Shown: in pieces, positions 52,262 to 61,733 of the stretch
Layout of the letters: every line of letters starts with the position of its first letter
How positions within the stretch are numbered: position 1 is the first letter of the stretch
From: Microbacterium sp. H1-D42
Lineage (GTDB): Bacteria > Actinomycetota > Actinomycetes > Actinomycetales > Microbacteriaceae
Assembly (NCBI RefSeq): GCF_022637555.1
Contig: NZ_CP093342.1
Location: 434,001-498,000, forward strand
Direction: 5' to 3'
DNA: 64,000 nucleotides
The notes under the pieces: model-generated
What the model saw: only the letters and a program-made list of their open reading frames with translations
What the model was told of the DNA's origin: nothing
Database searches by the model: none
Made by a program: the position numbers and the translations under genes

Positions 52262-53053
52262 ATGCCTGAAGAGAATGTCGCCGAGTACGAGACGATCCTC
52301 GTCGAACAACGAGGACGGGTGGGCTGGATCACCCTCAACAGGCCGGAGGCGCTCAACGCGCTGAACCGTCAGGTCGCCGTGGAAGTCGCCGGTGCGGCCG
52401 AGGCGTTCGACGCTGATGACGGCATCGGCGCGATCGTCGTCACGGGGTCGGAGAAGGCGTTCGCCGCTGGAGCCGACATCAAGGAGATGGAGTCGAAGAC
52501 AGCATCCGAGATGCTCGAGACCGACCACTTCGGCGCGTGGACCCGTTTCGCGGCGGTGCGCACTCCTGTCATCGCCGCCGTCTCCGGATACGCTCTCGGC
52601 GGCGGATGCGAGGTCGCGATGATGTGCGACATCATCCTCGCCGCCGACTCGGCTCGTTTCGGTCAGCCCGAGATCAACCTCGGCGTCATCCCTGGCATGG
52701 GCGGCACGCAGCGCCTGATCCGCGCGGTCGGCTACTACAAGGCGGCCGAGCTGATCCTGTCTGGCCGCATGATCGCGGCCGATGAGGCGGAGCGCATCGG
52801 CCTCGTGTCGCGCGTCGTCCCGGCATCCGATCTGCTCGATGAGGCGGGGAAGCTCGCCGAGACGATCGCATCGAAGTCGCTGCCTTCGCTGTACGCGGCG
52901 AAGGCGACGCTGGATGCCGCCATGGAGACGTCTCTGGCAGATGGTGTCCTGGTCGAGAAGCAGCAGTTCGCCGCCCTGTTCGACACGGCCGACCAGAAGG
53001 AGGGGATGGCTGCGTTCCGCGAGAAGCGCCCCCCTCACTTCCATCACCGATGA
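52262..53053 (+). CDS. Enoyl-CoA hydratase
   Basis: A 263-residue crotonase-family protein. Oxyanion-hole stretches AGADIKEM and [15 protein letters not shown], and the acid/base glutamate region [17 protein letters not shown] are all intact. It begins at the ATG at 52262 with GGAG 6 bases before; the open frame further upstream belongs to the mmsB region. Probably hydrates methacrylyl-CoA in valine breakdown, or general enoyl-CoAs. The stop overlaps the next gene (ATGA). Confidence 0.92.
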   Translation: MPEENVAEYETILVEQRGRVGWITLNRPEALNALNRQVAVEVAGAAEAFDADDGIGAIVVTGSEKAFAAGADIKEMESKTASEMLETDHFGAWTRFAAVRTPVIAAVSGYALGGGCEVAMMCDIILAADSARFGQPEINLGVIPGMGGTQRLIRAVGYYKAAELILSGRMIAADEAERIGLVSRVVPASDLLDEAGKLAETIASKSLPSLYAAKATLDAAMETSLADGVLVEKQQFAALFDTADQKEGMAAFREKRPPHFHHR

Positions 53054-53499
53054 GCACCGTCATGGACACGCAGCCCGACGATGCCGACCTGAAACTGTCA
53101 GAAGAGGACCGCCGAGAGCTCGTGGAGTGGACCGTCGCGTGCGCCGAGCGGATGCTGCCGCTGTTCCTCGCCGAGCGTCCGGAGGACGTGCGTCCCCGCG
53201 AGGCGCTGGAGGCTGCGCAGGCGTTCATCCGCGGTGATCTCGACATCGACGAAGTGCGCGAGCGCTCGTTCGGCAGTCACGCCGCCGCGCGTGAGGCATC
53301 CGACGCGTCAGCAGTGGCCGCCGCGCGCGTGTGCGGGCAGGCCGCGGCGGTCGCGCACATGGCAGGGCACGCCAGGCAGGTGCCGCGCTACACAGCCAAG
53401 GCGTTCCCTGGCGATCGTTCGCGCCGCGACGAGGAGCTCGCCTGGCAGCGCATGCGCGTGCCGGAGCGCTTCGACCGGTACGTGTACGACGGGGACTGA
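53050..53499 (+). CDS. Imm-5-like putative immunity-domain protein
   Basis: A 149-residue soluble protein, mostly helical. [39 protein letters not shown] (seen at about 21-59), [26 protein letters not shown] and the C-terminal [15 protein letters not shown] resemble proteins annotated as 'putative immunity protein'. No toxin gene is adjacent, so an immunity function is doubtful. Its start overlaps the hydratase stop, so it is likely co-transcribed. Actual function unknown. Confidence 0.7.
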   Translation: MSTVMDTQPDDADLKLSEEDRRELVEWTVACAERMLPLFLAERPEDVRPREALEAAQAFIRGDLDIDEVRERSFGSHAAAREASDASAVAAARVCGQAAAVAHMAGHARQVPRYTAKAFPGDRSRRDEELAWQRMRVPERFDRYVYDGD

Positions 53500-53522
53500 G
53501 GCCTCGGCCCGTTGAGACGTGT

Positions 53523-53966
53523 TCAGCCGCGCAGGTCAGCGAGCGCCTTCTCGAGGCGGCGTTCGCGCGTGGCATCCTGCTTCGCGTCGGCGATCGAGCG
53601 TGCGATCTCCTTGCGGCGCGAATAGGACAGAGCGTCGAAGGCCGTGCGCGCGGCGGGGTCGGATGCCAGTGCCGTGGCCAGTGCGTCAGGGATGTCCACC
53701 GTGCGCTCGGCCGTGTCGGCCGCGATCACGGCGTCGAACTCGTCGCCCAGTTCGACCGCCATCTCGGCGCGGACGGCCTTGCTGAACCCGATCAGGTTCT
53801 TGCCGCCCATCCGCGACAGGCGCAGCTTCGCGACGCGCTCGCCGATCCTCACGGCGACGGGAAACGCCTTGGCGGTGCTGAGGGTCGCCACCTGCTCATC
53901 CGAGAGCACGATCGCTCCGGCGGGGCCCATCGGCTCGAGGACGGTGTGCAGTCGAAGCTCGGTCAT
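53523..53966 (-). CDS. YdeI/OmpD-associated-like (DUF1905) protein
   Basis: A 147-residue protein with the two parts typical of this group: an N-terminal DUF1905-like barrel (FPVAVRIGERVAKLRLSRMGGKNLIGFSKAVRAEM in separate strands) and a C-terminal helical YdeI-like tail (ARTAFDALSYSRRKEIARSIADAKQDATRERRLEKALADL). Function is not established; often found with SRPBCC proteins. Nine bases follow the SRPBCC stop, so it is probably last in a MarR-led operon. Confidence 0.8.
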   Translation of the reverse strand: MTELRLHTVLEPMGPAGAIVLSDEQVATLSTAKAFPVAVRIGERVAKLRLSRMGGKNLIGFSKAVRAEMAVELGDEFDAVIAADTAERTVDIPDALATALASDPAARTAFDALSYSRRKEIARSIADAKQDATRERRLEKALADLRG

Positions 53967-53975
53967 GGCGCGATC

Positions 53976-54434
53976 CTACGCGCGTGGTGCGGGGAACTGG
54001 GCGCTGATCGCGTCGTTGCGCTCGGTGATGACGCGTGCCAGATGGCGGCGCATGACGACGGCGTCCACCGCGCGGCCGAGCAGTCCGAACGGCGACCGGA
54101 ACTCGATCGTGTCTCGCATCAGCGTGCCGTCCGTGGTGGGGAGGAACTCGTGCGTGTGCAGGAACGCGGCGAAGGGACCCTTCGTCTGCCGGTCGCTGAA
54201 GCCGTGTGGCCGATCGACGTCGAACACGAGAGAGGTCATCCGGAACCGCACGCCGAAGTGCCGCGCAGCCCACGTGATCTGCTCGCCTTCGTGGAGCATT
54301 CCCGAGGTTCGTCCTGCCGCCACGCGCTCGTCGTGGCTGCTCTGCGATTCCAGGTGCAGTCCGACGTCGAGTGAGAGGTCGAAGACCTGCTCGGAAGGTG
54401 CGGGGATCACTCGCTCCAGGACGATGGTGGCCAT
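53976..54434 (-). CDS. SRPBCC (START-like) family protein
   Basis: A 152-residue ligand-binding fold protein: IVLERVIPAPSEQVFDLSLDVGLHL at the start and TLMRDTIEFRSPFGLLGRAVDAVVMRRHL near the end follow the polyketide-cyclase/SRPBCC pattern. Probably binds a hydrophobic ligand. The ATG shares one base with the MarR stop (TGATG), so it is coupled to the regulator. Confidence 0.85.
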   Translation of the reverse strand: MATIVLERVIPAPSEQVFDLSLDVGLHLESQSSHDERVAAGRTSGMLHEGEQITWAARHFGVRFRMTSLVFDVDRPHGFSDRQTKGPFAAFLHTHEFLPTTDGTLMRDTIEFRSPFGLLGRAVDAVVMRRHLARVITERNDAISAQFPAPRA

Positions 54435-54970
54435 CAGAGCGGATCGGGCAGCGGACGAGGATCCGTGAAGTCCCCGGCGTTCTTGCGCAGCCGCGCGACG
54501 ATTCCCACCAGGGCGTTCGCGTCATCGGCATCCAGGCCGGGGGAGGAGAACACCTCGGTGTTCAGCGCGGCCGTGGCGCGTTCGACGAGGTCGCGGCCGG
54601 TATCAGTGAGCGTCAGCAGCGCCGCACGTCCGTCGTGCGGGTGCGGATCGCGGCGCACCAGGCCGTCGCGCACCAGCCGCTCCGCGGTGCTTGTCACGCT
54701 GGTCGCGTGCACCTGCAGGCGGGCGACGACACTCGACAGGGGGAGGGTTCCCGAGCGGCTGAAGGCCAGCAGTCGTAGCACCTCGTACCGGGCGAAAGTC
54801 ACACCGAACGGCTTCAGCGCAGCATCCACCCGCGCCAGCAGCAGCTGCTGGGCACGCATGATCGAGGTGACCACCGCCATCCCCTCGGCGGCATCCGTCC
54901 ACCCGTGCGCGAGCCACTGCCGCTTCGCCTCGGCGAGCGGATCGATCGGCAGGGGACGGGGTCGAGCCAT
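54434..54970 (-). CDS. MarR family transcriptional regulator
   Basis: A 178-residue MarR regulator: FARYEVLRLLAFSRSGTLPLSSVVARLQVHATSVTSTAERLVRDGLVRRDPHPHDGRAALLTLTDTG covers, in order, the dimer helix, recognition helix and wing (given here by landmarks LPLSSV, RDPHPHDGR and LTLTDTG). First gene of the leftward operon and divergent from etfB. It could sense phenolic or fatty ligands. Confidence 0.9.
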   Translation of the reverse strand: MARPRPLPIDPLAEAKRQWLAHGWTDAAEGMAVVTSIMRAQQLLLARVDAALKPFGVTFARYEVLRLLAFSRSGTLPLSSVVARLQVHATSVTSTAERLVRDGLVRRDPHPHDGRAALLTLTDTGRDLVERATAALNTEVFSSPGLDADDANALVGIVARLRKNAGDFTDPRPLPDPL

Positions 54971-55017
54971 GAGGCCACGCTATCGGCTCGTGCGAAAGAA
55001 CCAGCGATTCCGACACT

Positions 55018-55145
55018 GTGTATACATTCCGTGCAAGATTTCACGGCTCCTGTGCCGGTGCTTGGCGCATTGGCTACATAGAGTCGTGAAACGCGATTGG
55101 GTACGCGGAAAATGGCCGGATAGACTCAAATCCGGCGTGAGGAGG
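55018..55145 (+). promoter_or_regulatory. etfBA promoter region
   Basis: Promoter TTGGGT (55097-55102), 18-base spacer, TAGACT (55121-55126). The -10 is inside an inverted repeat, GCCGGA (55115-55120) and TCCGGC (55131-55136), a candidate operator. Upstream, GTGTATACAT (55018-55027) is one base off the GTGTATACAC operator before the methylcitrate GntR gene. AGGAGG (55140-55145) is 4 bases before the etfB ATG. Confidence 0.5.
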
Positions 55146-55149
55146 CTCG

Positions 55150-55926
55150 ATGAAGATCTACGTTCTGGTGAAGGAAGTGCCCGACACCTACGGCGACCGC
55201 AAGCTCGATCTGGAGACAGGTCTGGCCGATCGTGCGGCCGGTGATGTCGTGCTCGATGAGATCACCGAACGTGCTCTCGAAGTGGCGCTCACCTACGCCG
55301 ACAAGAACGCCGGCACCGAGGTCGTGGCCCTGTCGATGGCATCAGAGTCCTCGACGGCATCGATCCGTCGCGCACTCGCGATCGGCGCCGCAGCTGCAGT
55401 GCACGTCGTCGATGAAGACCTGCGCGGGGCCGACCTGACGCTCACGGCTGAAGCGCTCGCCGCCGCCATCCGCCGCGGCGAGCCTGACCTCGTGATCACC
55501 GGCAATCTCTCCACTGACGGCTCGGGCGGTGTCATCCCCGCCATGCTCGCCGAGCACCTCGGGTTCGCCCAGGCCACCGCGCTGAGCGCTCTGGAGATCT
55601 CCGCCGACCAGGTCACCGGCACTCGCACGGGCGATGACGGCACCCAGCAGGTCACCGCGCCGCTGCCGGCCGTGATCTCGATCACCGAGGCGCTGCCGGA
55701 TGCCCGGTTCCCCAACTTCAAGGGCATCATGGCCGCGAAGAAGAAGCCCCTCGAGGTGCTCTCGCTGGCCGATCTCGGCGTCTCCGTCGACCCGGCTGAG
55801 GCGCCCCGCTCGATCATGACGACCGTGGCGGAGAAGCCCGCGCGCGCGGCAGGTGTCAAGATCACCGACGAGGGCGATGCCGCCGCTCAGCTCGTCGAGT
55901 TCCTCGCACAGAACAGGCTGGTGTGA
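55150..55926 (+). CDS. etfB: Electron transfer flavoprotein beta subunit
   Basis: A 258-residue EtfB/FixA-family protein: [23 protein letters not shown] at the start (split landmarks [14 protein letters not shown]), [12 protein letters not shown] and the AMP-binding region [24 protein letters not shown] (LSTDGSGGV). Takes electrons from acyl-CoA dehydrogenases. Separated from etfA by a single base. Followed by a membrane cytochrome gene, so the three probably form an electron route. Confidence 0.93.
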   Translation: MKIYVLVKEVPDTYGDRKLDLETGLADRAAGDVVLDEITERALEVALTYADKNAGTEVVALSMASESSTASIRRALAIGAAAAVHVVDEDLRGADLTLTAEALAAAIRRGEPDLVITGNLSTDGSGGVIPAMLAEHLGFAQATALSALEISADQVTGTRTGDDGTQQVTAPLPAVISITEALPDARFPNFKGIMAAKKKPLEVLSLADLGVSVDPAEAPRSIMTTVAEKPARAAGVKITDEGDAAAQLVEFLAQNRLV

Positions 55927-55927
55927 C

Positions 55928-56896
55928 ATGGCGTACCCCGCGAACCCGATCCTCGTCCTCGTCGACGTCGACCCCGTCGGAGGCGCTGCCAGCAGCACTG
56001 CCGCGCTGATCGGTGCAGCCTCGACCGTCGGCGCCCCGGTCGCGCTGATCGTCGGCGGCAGCCAGGCAGCGGTCGATGCGGCCGCGGCCGCCGGCGCGCA
56101 GGTCGTGCTCACCGCCGCCGGTGACGCCGGCTCGCTGACCGTGCCGGTCGTCGACGCGCTGCAGGCCGCCTACGCACAGGTGCAGCCGGACGCCGTGCTG
56201 ATCTCGAACTCGATCGCCGGCCGCGACGCCGCAGGTCGCCTCGCCGTGCGCGAGAAGCTCGCACTCTCGGTGGATGCCGTCGGCGTCGCCCGCGACGATG
56301 AGGGCGTCACCGCTCAGCACTCCGTCTACGGCGGCTCGTTCCTCACCGCATCCGCTCCCACGTTCGGCGCCCCCGTCATCACGGTGCGCCAGGGTGCGGT
56401 CGACGCCCGTGCCGAGGCCGCGACGCCCGCTGTCGAAGAGCTTTCGGTGACAGCATCCGGTGCCGCCGCGGCCACGGCCGGCGAGATCGCCGCCGAGGAG
56501 AAGACCTCGTCGCGTCCAGAGCTGCGCGGTGCCGCGCGGGTCGTCTCGGGTGGACGTGGACTCGGCTCGAAGGAGCAGTTCGCACTCGTCGAGCAGCTGG
56601 CCGACACGCTCGGTGCCGCTGTCGGCGCCTCGCGCGCCGCCGTCGACGCCGGATACGTCCCATACGCACACCAGGTCGGTCAGACCGGTGTCTCGGTGTC
56701 GCCGCAGCTGTACATCGCGCTCGGCATCTCGGGCGCCATCCAGCACCGCGCCGGCATGCAGACCGCCAAGACGATCGTCGCGATCAACAAGGACGGCGAG
56801 GCGCCGATCTTCGACGTCGCCGACTTCGGCATCGTCGGTGACGTGTTCACCGTCGTGCCGCAGCTGATCGAGGCGCTCGAAGCGCGGAAGAACTAG
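55928..56896 (+). CDS. etfA: Electron transfer flavoprotein alpha subunit
   Basis: A 322-residue EtfA/FixB-family protein that holds the FAD. C-terminal FAD-binding motifs: [53 protein letters not shown] (key parts QVGQTG and GISGAIQH). The ATG at 55928 is one base after the etfB stop. Two bases separate its stop from the cytochrome gene. Confidence 0.93.
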   Translation: MAYPANPILVLVDVDPVGGAASSTAALIGAASTVGAPVALIVGGSQAAVDAAAAAGAQVVLTAAGDAGSLTVPVVDALQAAYAQVQPDAVLISNSIAGRDAAGRLAVREKLALSVDAVGVARDDEGVTAQHSVYGGSFLTASAPTFGAPVITVRQGAVDARAEAATPAVEELSVTASGAAAATAGEIAAEEKTSSRPELRGAARVVSGGRGLGSKEQFALVEQLADTLGAAVGASRAAVDAGYVPYAHQVGQTGVSVSPQLYIALGISGAIQHRAGMQTAKTIVAINKDGEAPIFDVADFGIVGDVFTVVPQLIEALEARKN

Positions 56897-56898
56897 TC

Positions 56899-58536
56899 AT
56901 GGCTGAGCGGATGCTGCGCCGCGGCCTGCCGCGGGTGAACGGCGGCGAGCCCTGGCCCCCTGCCACGACGGTCGACGTCCCCGGCTCTGCTGCTGCTCCG
57001 GTTGCTGCCGCTGCGGCGTCGACAGCACGGGATCTCGCCGAGAGCACGGATTCTTCACGCGAACAGGCCGTGCACTCGGCAGCATCCGGTGCAGTCGCGG
57101 AAGCGACCGCACCCGCCACGCCTGCCACGCCAGCCGTCGCGGCAGCGACCGCGGGCGTGAGCCTGCGCCGAGGTCTGCCCCGTGTCGCGGGTGGCGAGCC
57201 CTGGCCTCCGGCCGGCGCATCGGCCGCGGTCGCCGCACCGGTGGCATCCGCTGTCGCGGTGTCGGATGCTGTCGCCCAGCCGACTGTCGAGGCTGCCCCG
57301 TCTGCATCCACGCCGGTCGCCGTCGCACCGACCGCAACCGTCACGTCGACGGTCGACGGGGCCAGCCTGCGCCGCGGACTTCCGCGTGTTGCGGGCGGCG
57401 AGCCGTGGCCTCCGGCCGGCGCCGCGCGCGTCACCGTGACGACCACTCAGGAGGCCGTCGCCGAGGCGCCCGCCCAGGCAGCCGAGATCGCAGAGGCCCC
57501 GGGGACGGCCGTCGCCGTGGCATCCGCCACCGATGTCTCCACCCCGCTGCCGTTCACTCGCACGGTCTGGCAGGGCAAGGCGCCCCGCCATGCCGCAGAG
57601 CCGCTGCCGCAGCCGTCGAAACTGCGCCCGACGTGGCCGCAGGCCATCGGCGGACTGCTGGGCCTTGCCTCCCTCGGCCTGCTGGCGGTCGCCGCCGTCT
57701 TCTTCGTGCGGACGTTCCTCAGCCTTCCGTTCATGCAGGACTTCCTGACCACGTACCCGGGCGAGTACCACCCGGCGATCGAGGTCGCACCTGGCTTCGC
57801 GCCCTGGATCGGCTGGCAGCACTTCTTCAACATCTTCCTGATGGTGCTGATCATCCGCTCGGGTCTCGGTGTGCGCACCGAGAAGCGGCCGACGGTGTTC
57901 TGGACCCCCAAGGGCAACGCCAAGGGCAAGATCAGCCTGACCCTGTGGTTCCACCAGTCGCTCGACATCCTGTGGCTGGTCAACGGCGTGATCTTCGTCG
58001 TGCTGATCATCGCCACCGGACACTGGGTGCGGATCGTGCCGACGAGCTGGGAGGTCTTCCCGAACGCGCTGTCAGCGGGCCTGCAGTACGTCTCGTTCGA
58101 CTGGCCCACAGACAACGGCTGGGTGAACTACAACAGCCTGCAGCAGCTGGCCTACTTCACGACCGTCTTCATCGCCGCGCCACTTGCGGCGATCACCGGC
58201 TTCCGGATGTCGGGCCTGTGGCCGAAGAAGGCCGAGAAGCTCTCGAAGGCCTACCCGGTGGAGTGGGCGCGCGCGCTGCACTTCCCGATCATGCTGTACT
58301 TCGTGGCGTTCATCATCGTGCACGTGGCGCTGGTGTTCCTCACCGGGGCGCTGCGCAACCTGAACCACATGTTCGCCTCGATGGGGTCCGTCGACGGCGT
58401 CGAGTACGCCGCCAACTGGACGGGCTTCTGGGTGTTCGTGCTGGCCATGGTCGTCGTCGCCGGTGGCTGGTTCGCCGCGCGTCCGCTGGTGCTGGCCCCG
58501 ATCGCGAAGCTGTTCGGGCAGGTGTCCGGGCGCTGA
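56899..58536 (+). CDS. Cytochrome b-type membrane protein with triplicated RRGLPRVxGGEPWPP motif
   Basis: A 545-residue protein in two parts. Residues 1-245 are Ala/Pro/Val-rich and predicted disordered, with three near-identical motifs (L)RRGLPRVxGGEPWPP at 6-21, 89-104 and 157-172. Residues 250-545 form a cytochrome b/b561-type membrane domain with about five or six helices and candidate heme ligands H308 (GWQHFF), H352 (LWFHQS), H461 (ALHFPI) and H475 (IIVHVA). It starts 2 bases after etfA, so it is tightly coupled to ETF. It may be a docking membrane acceptor for reduced ETF, delivering electrons to quinone. Residues 41-67 are encoded by a dispersed repeat. Confidence 0.8.
   Translation: MAERMLRRGLPRVNGGEPWPPATTVDVPGSAAAPVAAAAASTARDLAESTDSSREQAVHSAASGAVAEATAPATPATPAVAAATAGVSLRRGLPRVAGGEPWPPAGASAAVAAPVASAVAVSDAVAQPTVEAAPSASTPVAVAPTATVTSTVDGASLRRGLPRVAGGEPWPPAGAARVTVTTTQEAVAEAPAQAAEIAEAPGTAVAVASATDVSTPLPFTRTVWQGKAPRHAAEPLPQPSKLRPTWPQAIGGLLGLASLGLLAVAAVFFVRTFLSLPFMQDFLTTYPGEYHPAIEVAPGFAPWIGWQHFFNIFLMVLIIRSGLGVRTEKRPTVFWTPKGNAKGKISLTLWFHQSLDILWLVNGVIFVVLIIATGHWVRIVPTSWEVFPNALSAGLQYVSFDWPTDNGWVNYNSLQQLAYFTTVFIAAPLAAITGFRMSGLWPKKAEKLSKAYPVEWARALHFPIMLYFVAFIIVHVALVFLTGALRNLNHMFASMGSVDGVEYAANWTGFWVFVLAMVVVAGGWFAARPLVLAPIAKLFGQVSGR
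56914..57414 (+). repeat. Triplicated motif-coding segments in the cytochrome gene
   Basis: Three 48-base units, 56914-56961, 57163-57210 and 57367-57414, each encode LRRGLPRVxGGEPWPP. They are separated by Ala/Pro/Val-rich linkers of 67 and 52 residues. The linkers differ in sequence while the motifs are held almost constant, which indicates selection on the motif. Confidence 0.85.
57018..57097 (-). repeat. Dispersed repeat, copy 2, inside the cytochrome gene
   Basis: This stretch matches the reverse complement of 9591-9670 at 72 of 80 positions by hand alignment without gaps. Here it is read through in frame and encodes the linker from about residue 41 to 67. Insertion of a repeat into a disordered linker without breaking the frame is the likely history. 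Confidence 0.75.
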
Positions 58537-58551
58537 GTCGTGCATTCACAT

Positions 58552-58590
58552 GAGAGGTCCCTTCGCCGCGGCGAGGGGACCTCTCGCTTT
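58552..58590 (+). terminator. Terminator of the etfBA-cytochrome operon
   Basis: 16-base arms 58552-58567 and 58570-58585 (GAGAGGTCCC... and ...GGGACCTCTC) pair with one T-G pair and a 2-base loop. GCTTT follows on the + strand. Confidence 0.8.
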
Positions 58591-58656
58591 CCCCAGCAGC
58601 AAGAACCCCTGTTCTTCAGGCGTCACATCCCAGGAACCGCCGGGCTTCTTCACGAG

Positions 58657-58740
58657 CGCTCAGTAGTCTGAGCGAAACTGTCAGAGCAGCAACGAACGAA
58701 GCAGAGACCGACGGGGATGTCGGGCAGGAGGATCGCAGTG
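58657..58740 (+). promoter_or_regulatory. pntAB promoter palindrome and start-defining ribosome site
   Basis: CGCTCAG-TAGT-CTGAGCG (58657-58674) is a 7-base-arm palindrome that includes a -10-like TAGTCT (58664-58669). No good -35 is seen. AGGAGG (58726-58731) lies 6 bases before the GTG at 58738, which decides the pntA start over the in-frame ATG at 58717. Confidence 0.45.
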
Positions 58741-60279
58741 ACGCAGATCGGAATAGTGCGGGAAGGGCCGGACGAGGCGCGGGTCGCCGCGACGCCGGCG
58801 ACCGTGCAGACGCTGAGAAAGCTCGGCTACGAGGTGGCCGTCGAGACCGGCGCGGGTGCGCGTTCGTCCTACCCCGACGAGGAGTACCGGCAGGCCGGTG
58901 CCGAGATCGTGTCCGCCGCCGAGGCGTGGTCGCGCCCGGTGGTGCTGAAGGTGAACCCGCCGTCGGATGCTGAGATCGCCGCCCTGGCAGACGGAGCGAC
59001 CCTCATCGCCCTGCTGTCGCCGGCGCTGAAACCCGAGCTCGTCGAGAAGCTCGCCCAGCGCGGCATCACGGCACTCGCCCTCGACGCCGTTCCTCGGATC
59101 TCGCGCGCCCAGTCGATGGACGTGCTGAGCTCGATGGCGAACATCGCCGGGTACCGCGCCGTGGTCGAGGCCGCACACGAGTTCGGCAGGTTCTTCACCG
59201 GGCAGGTCACTGCCGCCGGCAAGGTCCCGCCGGCGAAGGTGCTCGTCGCCGGTGCCGGCGTCGCTGGCCTTGCCGCCATCGGCGCAGCATCCAGCCTCGG
59301 CGCGATCGTGCGCGCCACTGACCCTCGCCCAGAGGTCGCCGACCAGGTCTCGTCGATCGGCGGCACATACATCCCCGTCGACGTCGAGGTCGAGAAGTCG
59401 ACCGACGGCTACGCGAAGGCGACCAGCGCCGACTACGACCGGCGCGCCGCCGAGATCTACACCGAGCAGGCAGCCGACGTCGACATCATCGTCACCACGG
59501 CGCTGATCCCCGGCCGTGCAGCGCCCCGCCTCATCACGGCATCCGATGTCGCCCGCATGAAGCCGGGCAGCGTCATCGTCGACATGGCCGCAGCGCAAGG
59601 CGGCAACGTCGAGGGCTCGGTCGCGGGGGAGCGGACCGTCACCGACAACGGCGTGATCATCCTCGGCTACACCGACCTCGCATCGCGCCTCGCGACCCAG
59701 GCCTCGCAGCTGTACGGCACCAACGTCGCCAACCTCGTCGAGCTGCTGACGCCGAACAAGGACGGTGCGCTGAGCATCGACTTCGAAGACGTCGTGCAGC
59801 GTTCCGTGACCGTCGTGCGCGACGGCGAGGTCACCTGGCCGCCGCCAGCGGTGCAGGTCGCCGCGGCGCCGTCACCCGCTGCGGCCAAGACGGAGCCGGC
59901 GCCGATCGCCGAGCAGAAGAAGATGAGCGCGGGCAAGAAGATCGCACTGATCGTCGTCGGCATCGCCGCGCTGTTCGTCGTCAACCTGTTCGCCCCTGAC
60001 CCGCTGCCGCAGCACTTCACCGTGCTGATGCTGTCGGTGGTGATCGGCTTCTACGTGATCGGCAAGGTGCATCATGCACTGCACACCCCGCTGATGTCGG
60101 TCACCAATGCGATCTCCGGAGTGATCATCGTCGGCGCCATGCTGCAGATCACCGATTCGAACCCGCTCGTGCAGGTCGTCGCCGCGGTCGCGGTGCTGCT
60201 GGCCAGCATCAACATCTTCGGTGGCTTCGCCGTCACGAGGCGAATGCTCAACATGTTCGTGAAGGGCGGCCAGAAGTGA
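58738..60279 (+). CDS. pntA: NAD(P) transhydrogenase alpha subunit PntA
   Basis: A 513-residue E. coli-type PntA: NAD-binding domain I ([19 protein letters not shown] at the start; Rossmann motif [13 protein letters not shown] at about 171-183; [13 protein letters not shown]) then a Pro/Ala linker and four C-terminal transmembrane helices (from about residue 400). With PntB it uses the proton gradient to make NADPH from NADH. The GTG at 58738 is fixed by AGGAGG. The stop overlaps the pntB start (GTGA). Confidence 0.95.
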   Translation: MTQIGIVREGPDEARVAATPATVQTLRKLGYEVAVETGAGARSSYPDEEYRQAGAEIVSAAEAWSRPVVLKVNPPSDAEIAALADGATLIALLSPALKPELVEKLAQRGITALALDAVPRISRAQSMDVLSSMANIAGYRAVVEAAHEFGRFFTGQVTAAGKVPPAKVLVAGAGVAGLAAIGAASSLGAIVRATDPRPEVADQVSSIGGTYIPVDVEVEKSTDGYAKATSADYDRRAAEIYTEQAADVDIIVTTALIPGRAAPRLITASDVARMKPGSVIVDMAAAQGGNVEGSVAGERTVTDNGVIILGYTDLASRLATQASQLYGTNVANLVELLTPNKDGALSIDFEDVVQRSVTVVRDGEVTWPPPAVQVAAAPSPAAAKTEPAPIAEQKKMSAGKKIALIVVGIAALFVVNLFAPDPLPQHFTVLMLSVVIGFYVIGKVHHALHTPLMSVTNAISGVIIVGAMLQITDSNPLVQVVAAVAVLLASINIFGGFAVTRRMLNMFVKGGQK

Positions 60280-61676
60280 CCGTCGACGCACTCGCCGGGG
60301 CGGCCTATATCGTCGCCGCCCTGCTGTTCATCCTGAGCCTCGCCGGTCTCAGCCGCCACGAATCCGCCCGCGCGGGTGTCGTCTACGGCATCGTCGGCAT
60401 GGCCATCGCGCTTCTCGCGACCCTCGCCCTCACCATCGCCGACGCCTGGGGCGGCACCGGTGCTCTGCTCGGGCTCACCCTGCTCGGCGTCGGAGTGCTC
60501 GTCGGCGCCGCCATCGGGCTGTGGCGCGCCAAGGTCGTGAAGATGACCGAGATGCCGGAGCTGATCGCCCTGCTGCACAGCTTCGTCGGTCTCGCCGCCG
60601 TGCTGGTCGGCTGGAACGGCCACCTCGCGCACGCCGCCATCCCGCCGCAGCTCGTCGACATCCACAACGCCGAGGTCTTCGTCGGCATCTTCATCGGCGG
60701 CGTGACGTTCACCGGCTCGATCGTGGCGTATCTGAAGCTGTCGGCGAAGATCTCGTCGCGTCCGCTGATGCTGCCCGGCAAGAACCTGCTCAACGTCGGC
60801 GCACTCGTCGCGTTCGTCGGGCTCACCACCTGGTTCGTCATCGACCAGCAGCTCTGGCTGCTGATCGCCGTGACCCTGCTGTCGTTCGCATTGGGCTGGC
60901 ACCTGGTCGCCTCGATCGGCGGCGGCGACATGCCGGTGGTCGTCTCGATGCTGAACAGCTACTCGGGCTGGGCGGCCGCCGCGGCCGGTTTCCTGCTGAA
61001 CAACGATCTGCTGATCGTCACCGGTGCGCTGGTCGGCTCGTCCGGTGCGTACCTGTCGTACATCATGTGCAAGGCGATGAACCGGTCGTTCATCTCGGTC
61101 ATCGCCGGAGGGTTCGGCATCGTGGCATCCGCCTCCTCCGACGAGGACTACGGAGAGTACCGCGAGACCAGCGCGGCCGGTGCGGCGGCGATGCTCACCT
61201 CGGCGAAGTCCGTCGTGATCACGCCCGGCTACGGGATGGCCGTGGCGCAGGCGCAGTATCCCGTCGCCGACCTCGTCGCCCGGCTGCGCGAGCGCGGCGT
61301 GGATGTGCGCTTCGGCATCCATCCCGTCGCAGGGCGCCTGCCGGGGCACATGAACGTGCTGCTGGCCGAGGCGAAGGTGCCGTACGACATCGTGCTCGGC
61401 ATGGATGAGATCAATGACGACCTGGCGTCGACGAGCGTCGTGCTGGTGATCGGCGCCAACGACACCGTGAACCCCGCCGCCGCTGAGGATCCGGGCAGCC
61501 CGATCGCCGGGATGCCGGTGCTGCGGGTCTGGGAGGCCGAGAACGTCATCGTGTTCAAGCGGTCGATGGCCGCGGGCTATGCCGGAGTGCAGAACCCGCT
61601 GTTCTTCCGCGACAACACGCAGATGCTGTTCGGTGACGCCAAGGAGCGCGTGGAGGACATCATCCGGGCGCTCTGA
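60276..61676 (+). CDS. pntB: NAD(P) transhydrogenase beta subunit PntB
   Basis: A 466-residue PntB: about nine transmembrane helices in the N-terminal 260 residues and the C-terminal NADP-binding domain III with [36 protein letters not shown] and [30 protein letters not shown] is a typical membrane-loop stretch. Forms the proton-translocating transhydrogenase with PntA. Ends 9 bases before a strong terminator. Confidence 0.95.
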   Translation: MTVDALAGAAYIVAALLFILSLAGLSRHESARAGVVYGIVGMAIALLATLALTIADAWGGTGALLGLTLLGVGVLVGAAIGLWRAKVVKMTEMPELIALLHSFVGLAAVLVGWNGHLAHAAIPPQLVDIHNAEVFVGIFIGGVTFTGSIVAYLKLSAKISSRPLMLPGKNLLNVGALVAFVGLTTWFVIDQQLWLLIAVTLLSFALGWHLVASIGGGDMPVVVSMLNSYSGWAAAAAGFLLNNDLLIVTGALVGSSGAYLSYIMCKAMNRSFISVIAGGFGIVASASSDEDYGEYRETSAAGAAAMLTSAKSVVITPGYGMAVAQAQYPVADLVARLRERGVDVRFGIHPVAGRLPGHMNVLLAEAKVPYDIVLGMDEINDDLASTSVVLVIGANDTVNPAAAEDPGSPIAGMPVLRVWEAENVIVFKRSMAAGYAGVQNPLFFRDNTQMLFGDAKERVEDIIRAL

Positions 61677-61685
61677 GCCCGGGAC

Positions 61686-61724
61686 GAGAATGGCCCTCCC
61701 GCGCACAGCGGGAGGGCCATTCTC
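61686..61724. terminator. Bidirectional terminator between pntB and the GNAT gene
   Basis: A perfect 17-base inverted repeat: GAGAATGGCCCTCCCGC (61686-61702), 5-base loop, GCGGGAGGGCCATTCTC (61708-61724). The A/T ends supply short T-runs on both strands. Confidence 0.85.
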
Positions 61725-61733
61725 ATGTGAGGC

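Noticed and set aside
53050..53499. Toxin-immunity pair
   Set aside because: The protein resembles a so-called immunity domain, but there is no toxin gene next to it; it follows an enoyl-CoA hydratase.
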